Shown here one piece after another: positions 50,895 through 54,634 of a stretch of 54,634 bases of DNA. The stretch is from positions 1 through 54,634 of the forward strand of contig ONOU01000028.1 of assembly GCA_900319525.1 (NCBI GenBank). Direction: 5' to 3'. The stretch is from an uncultured Prevotellaceae bacterium. Its GTDB lineage: Bacteria > Bacteroidota > Bacteroidia > Bacteroidales > Muribaculaceae. Below the pieces are notes generated by a model, which was given only the letters and a program-made list of their open reading frames with translations, did no database searches and was not told where the DNA came from. Position numbers and translations under genes: made by a program. The stretch's first letter is position 1. Every line of letters starts with the position of its first letter.

Positions 50895-52382
50895 ATGGCT
50901 AATTTGAAATCTCTGGCAAAGGATACTGCCATCTATGGCTTGAGCAGCATTGTGGCTCGTTTTGTCAACTACCTGCTCGTGCCGATACAGACGTTGAAAT
51001 TCGCTTCCACCGGAGGCGAATATGGCATCATCACCAACGTCTATGCCTATGTGGCTATTCTCATCATGGTGCTGACCTTCGGTATGGAGACCACTTTCTT
51101 CAGGTTCATGAACAAGGAGGGTATGGACCGGAAAAAGGTGTACTCCACGGTGCTGAGGATGGTAGGAACGGTGGGGATGGTGACTACGGTTATCGTGTTG
51201 CTCTTCAGTGGGGAAATCGCAGCCTTGTTAGGTTATGGCGACCACCCGGAATATGTGGCGGTGATGTATATCACCGTTGCCCTTGATGCCTTCACGGCGA
51301 TTGCGTTTGCCTACTTGCGCTGTGAACACAAACCCATCAAATTCGCCTCTTTGAAGATTGCCAACATCGGCTTGAACATTGTGCTCAACCTGATTTATTT
51401 CTTCGGGTTGCCCATGCTGCATCTCAACCCCTTCGGCATCTATGGCGAGACGTTCCACTACGACGTGGTGTGGGTGTTCTACATCAATCTGTTCTGCTCG
51501 ATGTTCAACCTCGTTTTCCTACACAAGGAATTGCGTGGTATCAACTCAGGATTTGACAAGAAGATGTGCCGCCAGATGTTGTCCTATGCTTGGCCCATCC
51601 TAGTCATGGGTATCGCCGGCCAGCTCAATCAGAGCCTCTCGCAGATCATGTTCCCCAAGGTGTATCAAGGCGGCAACGCGATGAGCGAATTGGGCATTTA
51701 TGGTGCCTGCATCAAGATAGCGATGATCATGATGATGATCACTCAGGCCTTCCGCTTTGCCTACGAGCCGTTTGTGTTCAGCAAGGTCAAGGACAAGGAC
51801 AGCAAGGAGGTTTATGCCCAGACGATGAAGTACTACATCATCTTCACCCTGCTGGCATTCCTTGTGGTGATGGCCTACATTGACTTGCTCAAGTACCTGA
51901 TCGGCGAGAGCTACTGGAGCGGCCTGCGCGTGGTGCCCATTGTGATGGCGGCCGAAATCGTGTTTGGCGTCTTCTTTAACCTCTCATTCTGGTACAAGCT
52001 CACCGACCGCACCATCTGGGGAGCCTATTTCTCGGGCATTGGCGCCGTTGTGCTGTTCGTGATCAATCTGCTGTTCATCCCACGCTTCAGCTACATGGCG
52101 TGTGCCTGGGCAGGACTCATTGCTTATAGCGTGTCGATGCTCTTATCTTATTTCATTGGTCAGAAGTACTTCCCGATCCGCTACCCGTTGCGCGACATTG
52201 CCATTTATACCGTTGTGGCCGCCATCCTGTTCACGGCGATGATGCTGCCCGTGGAGAACATGTGGCTCCGGTTGGCCTGCCGCACGGTGCTGCTGTTGCT
52301 GTTCATGGGCTTCATCTACCGCAAGGAGCACCTGGGCCAGATGCTGGCCAAGCTGCCTGTCGTGGGCCGCTTCTTCAAGTAA
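50895..52382 (+). CDS. Polysaccharide flippase (Wzx / MATE-type)
   Basis: The 495-residue integral membrane protein has about 12-14 transmembrane segments with the MATE/Wzx arrangement (AIYGLSSIVARFVNYLLVPI at the start; long hydrophobic repeats to VVGRF). It moves lipid-linked oligosaccharides or related lipids across the inner membrane. It stands alone, not inside a glycan cluster, so the substrate is not known. Confidence 0.8.
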   Translation: MANLKSLAKDTAIYGLSSIVARFVNYLLVPIQTLKFASTGGEYGIITNVYAYVAILIMVLTFGMETTFFRFMNKEGMDRKKVYSTVLRMVGTVGMVTTVIVLLFSGEIAALLGYGDHPEYVAVMYITVALDAFTAIAFAYLRCEHKPIKFASLKIANIGLNIVLNLIYFFGLPMLHLNPFGIYGETFHYDVVWVFYINLFCSMFNLVFLHKELRGINSGFDKKMCRQMLSYAWPILVMGIAGQLNQSLSQIMFPKVYQGGNAMSELGIYGACIKIAMIMMMITQAFRFAYEPFVFSKVKDKDSKEVYAQTMKYYIIFTLLAFLVVMAYIDLLKYLIGESYWSGLRVVPIVMAAEIVFGVFFNLSFWYKLTDRTIWGAYFSGIGAVVLFVINLLFIPRFSYMACAWAGLIAYSVSMLLSYFIGQKYFPIRYPLRDIAIYTVVAAILFTAMMLPVENMWLRLACRTVLLLLFMGFIYRKEHLGQMLAKLPVVGRFFK

Positions 52383-52403
52383 CTGGCCGTGTCGTGTGGG
52401 TCT

Positions 52404-52416
52404 GAGGCACAGCCTC
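52404..52416. other. Short stem-loop in the interval after the flippase
   Basis: GAGGC (52404-52408) pairs with GCCTC (52412-52416) over a 3-nt loop. It has no T-run and is a weak terminator candidate. The remaining interval to 52551 is unremarkable. Confidence 0.3.
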
Positions 52417-52551
52417 GGAATACGGGACAGCGCCATTCCCTAGCTATTATTTGGAGAAGGGTGTAATGTACAAGGTCACCGATGCCACGGCAACCTTCTT
52501 CAAACTGATGGAACCAGTAGAAACTGTAACCTTTTAAATAGTTCAATAACA

Positions 52552-52725
52552 ATGAAAGAGCAAGTATTACAAGTGATGCGTGAGGCAGGCAAGCCCATGT
52601 CGGCTGGCGACGTGACCAAGGCGTTAAATGCCGACCGCAAGGAAGTGGACAAGGCCTTTGCCGAGTTGAAGAAAGAGGGCGCCATCGTCTCGCCCGTGCG
52701 CTGCAAGTGGGCTCCCGCTGAGTAA
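52552..52725 (+). CDS. Small winged-helix regulator-like protein
   Basis: The 57-residue protein is a compact winged helix: MKEQVLQVMREAGKPMSAGD, DRKEVDKAFAELKKEG, IVSPVRCKWAP. Close relatives are widespread, short, in Bacteroidales and are usually annotated as MarR-like or transcriptional regulators without tested function. It lies between the flippase and the ZIP gene and could be the regulator of the ZIP gene's inverted repeats, but that is speculative. Confidence 0.7.
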   Translation: MKEQVLQVMREAGKPMSAGDVTKALNADRKEVDKAFAELKKEGAIVSPVRCKWAPAE

Positions 52726-52738
52726 TAGAGGAGTTTGC

Positions 52739-52800
52739 GTACTAAAAACTGGCTACAAGATGTACTTGAAAAAGTTTTTTTAGTACATTTGTAGCCAGTT
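52739..52800 (+). promoter_or_regulatory. Overlapping inverted repeats and -7 box upstream of the ZIP transporter
   Basis: AACTGGCTACAAGATGTACT (52747-52766) pairs with 52782-52800 across one bulged G. A second inverted repeat uses part of the same right arm: GTACTAAAAA (52739-52748) with TTTTTAGTAC (52777-52786). The ZIP gene's TACATTTG -7 box (52784-52791) sits inside the right arm. The two pairings exclude each other, so this could be an operator or a switching leader. Confidence 0.7.
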
Positions 52801-52823
52801 AATTTATCCTCAGGAATACTGTC

Positions 52824-53609
52824 ATGACCCCAACAATCATCATCGGCTTACTCATCCCGTTATTGGGAACGATGCTTGGTTCGGCATTTGTCTTCTTCAT
52901 GAAGGGCGATATGCCCGAGCGGGTGCAGAAGGCGCTGCTCGGCTTCGCCTCGGGCGTCATGGTTGCCGCCTCGGTGTGGTCGCTGCTCATTCCCGCCATG
53001 GAGATGGGCACGGCCGGCGACGGCTGGCAATCGGTGATTCCCGCTGCGGTGGGTTTCCTGCTGGGCATCGGTTTCCTACTGGCCCTTGACGAGCTGACAC
53101 CCCACCTGCATCTGGGTTCCGAGCGTCCTGAGGGGCCGCGATCCAAACTCTCACGCACTGCCATGCTGGCCCTGGCGGTCACCATCCACAACCTGCCCGA
53201 GGGCATGGCCGTGGGTGTGGTGTTTGCCGGTGCCGAACAGGGCATTGCCGACATCTCGTTGGCATCGGCGGTGGCGGTCTCGTTGGGTATCGCCATCCAG
53301 AACATCCCCGAGGGAGCCATCATCTCGATGCCCATGAGGGCCGAGGGCAACTCCCGCTGGCGTGCCTTCTGGCTGGGCAGCCTCAGCGGCGCCGTCGAGC
53401 CCATCGGCGGGTTGGCCATCATCCTGCTGGCCTCGCTGCTGACGCCCGTGCTGCCCTATCTGCTGGCCTTTGCGGCAGGCGCCATGTTCTATGTCGTCGT
53501 CGAGGAACTGATACCCGAGGCATCGACAGGCCAGCACACCAACCTGAGCACCGTCGGCTTCGCCATCGGTTTTGTGCTGATGATGGTTCTCGACGTGGTA
53601 ATGGGATAA
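52824..53609 (+). CDS. ZIP family metal transporter (ZupT-like)
   Basis: The 261-residue membrane protein has eight transmembrane segments, TIHNLPEGMAVG and IQNIPEGAIISM as the paired metal-binding helices, and a large loop after the third helix. ZIP transporters import zinc or iron and other divalent metals. It has its own promoter inside the overlapping inverted repeats, so expression is probably metal-responsive or otherwise controlled. Confidence 0.9.
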   Translation: MTPTIIIGLLIPLLGTMLGSAFVFFMKGDMPERVQKALLGFASGVMVAASVWSLLIPAMEMGTAGDGWQSVIPAAVGFLLGIGFLLALDELTPHLHLGSERPEGPRSKLSRTAMLALAVTIHNLPEGMAVGVVFAGAEQGIADISLASAVAVSLGIAIQNIPEGAIISMPMRAEGNSRWRAFWLGSLSGAVEPIGGLAIILLASLLTPVLPYLLAFAAGAMFYVVVEELIPEASTGQHTNLSTVGFAIGFVLMMVLDVVMG

Positions 53610-53659
53610 AAAGAACGCAACATTAACATTAACCTTGGCCAATGCTCTTGTCGAGGCCA

Positions 53660-53687
53660 CTCTATCATGATAATGATGATGATAGAG
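53660..53687 (+). promoter_or_regulatory. 9-bp inverted repeat upstream of the MBL-fold gene
   Basis: CTCTATCAT (53660-53668) is the exact reverse complement of ATGATAGAG (53679-53687) with a 10-nt loop. It ends 22 nt before the start codon at 53710 and could be a regulator site or RNA hairpin. Confidence 0.45.
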
Positions 53688-53709
53688 ATATTTGAGAGCA
53701 ACGATTTTT

Positions 53710-54459
53710 ATGGAAATTAAAGCAGTCAGAATGTTTGATGGCGGGTTCATGAACCAGCAGTTCGCCTTCGGCGGCGAGGAGGGAAAAGACAAGTTTGACG
53801 AGCAGATCATCTATCGCAGCAGTCTGCAGAACTTCCTCATTGATACCGATGACGAGGTGATCCTTGTGGACACGGGCTTCGAGAACGGCTACAAAGGGCC
53901 GGCCAAGAGGCTGGGAGCCCCCCTCTATATGGGTGAGAAGATCAACGACTACATGATCGCCCTTGAGGAACTGGGTTACACGCCTGACCGGGTAACCAAG
54001 ATCCTGGTAACGCACAAGCACCCCGACCACTCGGGCGCTCTACAGTATTTCCCCAACGCCAAGATCTATATTTCGCCTGAGGATGCCGATGCCATGAAGC
54101 TTGATGGCGACAACATCGTGCGTGCCACCTATCAGGATGGCCCCTACCACAACTTCCCCGGGGCCCAGAAAGTGGCTGAGGGCATCTGGTTTATCGCAGC
54201 CAAGGGCCACACCTATGGCAACAGCATCGTCATTGCCGAGAACGAGGGCCTCTACTATATGTTCCACGGCGACGTGACCTACTGTGACGCCGCGCTCAAG
54301 GCCAATAAACTCTCAGTCGTGTTTGACGACGTCAAGGCCGCCCGCGAGACACTCGACCGCGTGCGCGAGTTCGTAAAGAACAATCCCACGGTCTATCTGT
54401 CCACCCATTGCCCTGAGGGCTACGAGAACCTGGAGCTCAAGCGCGTGATAACGCTGTAA
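53710..54459 (+). CDS. Metallo-beta-lactamase-fold hydrolase
   Basis: The 249-residue protein has the MBL metal motif THKHPDHSG (His102, His104, Asp106, His107), a further His in KGHTYGN, and Asp in FHGDVTYCD. The layout resembles N-acyl-homoserine-lactonase-like hydrolases, but the substrate is unknown and AHL signalling is not expected in this phylum. The ATG at 53710 is used because MEIKAVRMFDGG is the likely first strand. Confidence 0.8.
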   Translation: MEIKAVRMFDGGFMNQQFAFGGEEGKDKFDEQIIYRSSLQNFLIDTDDEVILVDTGFENGYKGPAKRLGAPLYMGEKINDYMIALEELGYTPDRVTKILVTHKHPDHSGALQYFPNAKIYISPEDADAMKLDGDNIVRATYQDGPYHNFPGAQKVAEGIWFIAAKGHTYGNSIVIAENEGLYYMFHGDVTYCDAALKANKLSVVFDDVKAARETLDRVREFVKNNPTVYLSTHCPEGYENLELKRVITL

Positions 54460-54495
54460 CGCCCAGTTACCTCATCCCTCTCATTTTTACAATTA

Positions 54496-54613
54496 TTATT
54501 GTCCGGGAAAAGCCCCGCTAGGGGCGACCAGAGTATAGGCAGGGGTGTAACGAGGCGAAGCCGAGTGAAACCCCTGCAATAGCCAAGACACATCACCAAG
54601 CCCCGCTAGGGGC
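54496..54613. repeat. GC-rich hairpin repeat at the window edge
   Basis: TTATTGTCCGGG (54496-54507, also at 13702-13713) is followed by GCCCCGCTAGGGGC (54512-54525), a perfect 5-bp hairpin, then GCAGGGGT (54539-54546) pairing with ACCCCTGC (54570-54577), and a second GCCCCGCTAGGGGC at 54600-54613. This is an interspersed repeat of palindromic units that may continue beyond the window. Confidence 0.6.
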
Positions 54614-54634
54614 GGCAGGAAATCATTGATATAC

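Noticed and set aside
1-54634. tRNA and rRNA genes
   Set aside because: The gene-free gaps were read for cloverleaf and rRNA-like sequence and none was seen; short or odd RNAs could be missed without a computed search.

Overview
The window is bacterial chromosome from a gut-type member of the order Bacteroidales (phylum Bacteroidota). Family-level placement is inference: the GC-rich coding sequence and the C-terminal dockerin-like tails would fit Muribaculaceae or a near relative. The order-level evidence is in the sequence: many promoters of the Bacteroidota type (TTTG, 19-20 nt, TAnnTTTG), a PorV homologue of the type IX secretion system, a NigD-like lipoprotein, DUF4298, DUF3467 and WbqC proteins, a SufBCDS cluster, and DPP-IV-like and tricorn-like peptidases. 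No rRNA, tRNA or CRISPR array was seen.

Layout. 1-98 is the end of an IS3-type insertion sequence that continues outside the window. 250-9924 holds secreted and envelope hydrolases: a LpqC-like esterase, a zinc phospholipase/nuclease-like protein, a tricorn-like protease, a GH109-like oxidoreductase-fold enzyme and a patatin-barrel protein. It also has a DUF4298 gene and a 177-bp MITE-like element inserted at a stop codon. 10003-11806 has rmlB (rfbB), an orphan HigA-like regulator and a small unknown. 11829-13556 is a CotH-like protein with a dockerin-like tail. 13877-16459 is a minus-strand operon: long leader, possible 49-aa small ORF, EcoRI-type adenine methyltransferase, DUF262-HNH protein; it looks like an unstudied restriction-modification or defence unit. 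16736-31398 is mostly housekeeping and envelope: htpG, a dockerin-tailed secreted protein, an OmpA-like porin, a truncated DUF4369 lipoprotein, a DPP-IV-like peptidase, a C26-hydrolase fusion, porV, ispF, an acyltransferase and a NAGPA-type glycosidase. 31481-37436 is sufBCDS plus an acyltransferase. 37693-41902 is a five-gene minus-strand operon (lolD, nigD-like, DUF3467, cysS, glycosyltransferase). 42446-44514 is lepB-wbqC. 44616-45797 is a PH-domain gene and a TrmH-type methyltransferase.

45826-49771 is an accessory zone: an AAA_14/DUF4143 ATPase preceded by three 32-bp direct repeats, a broken 5' copy of ruvB, and AT-rich DNA with a CoiA-like nuclease and an Xre regulator with a palindromic operator. 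The intact ruvB follows at 49772 and shares 81 identical bases with the broken copy, so this DNA appears to have entered the 5' end of ruvB. The right end has a flippase, a tiny winged-helix protein, a ZIP metal transporter behind overlapping inverted repeats, an MBL-fold hydrolase, and a GC-rich hairpin repeat at the edge.

The most interesting items are the EcoRI-type methyltransferase/DUF262-HNH operon with its structured leader, the ruvB-split insertion, and several interspersed repeat families: a 93-bp three-hairpin repeat that forms the tail of a lipoprotein gene, the MITE, the 32-bp iterons, and a 53-bp tandem duplication in wbqC.
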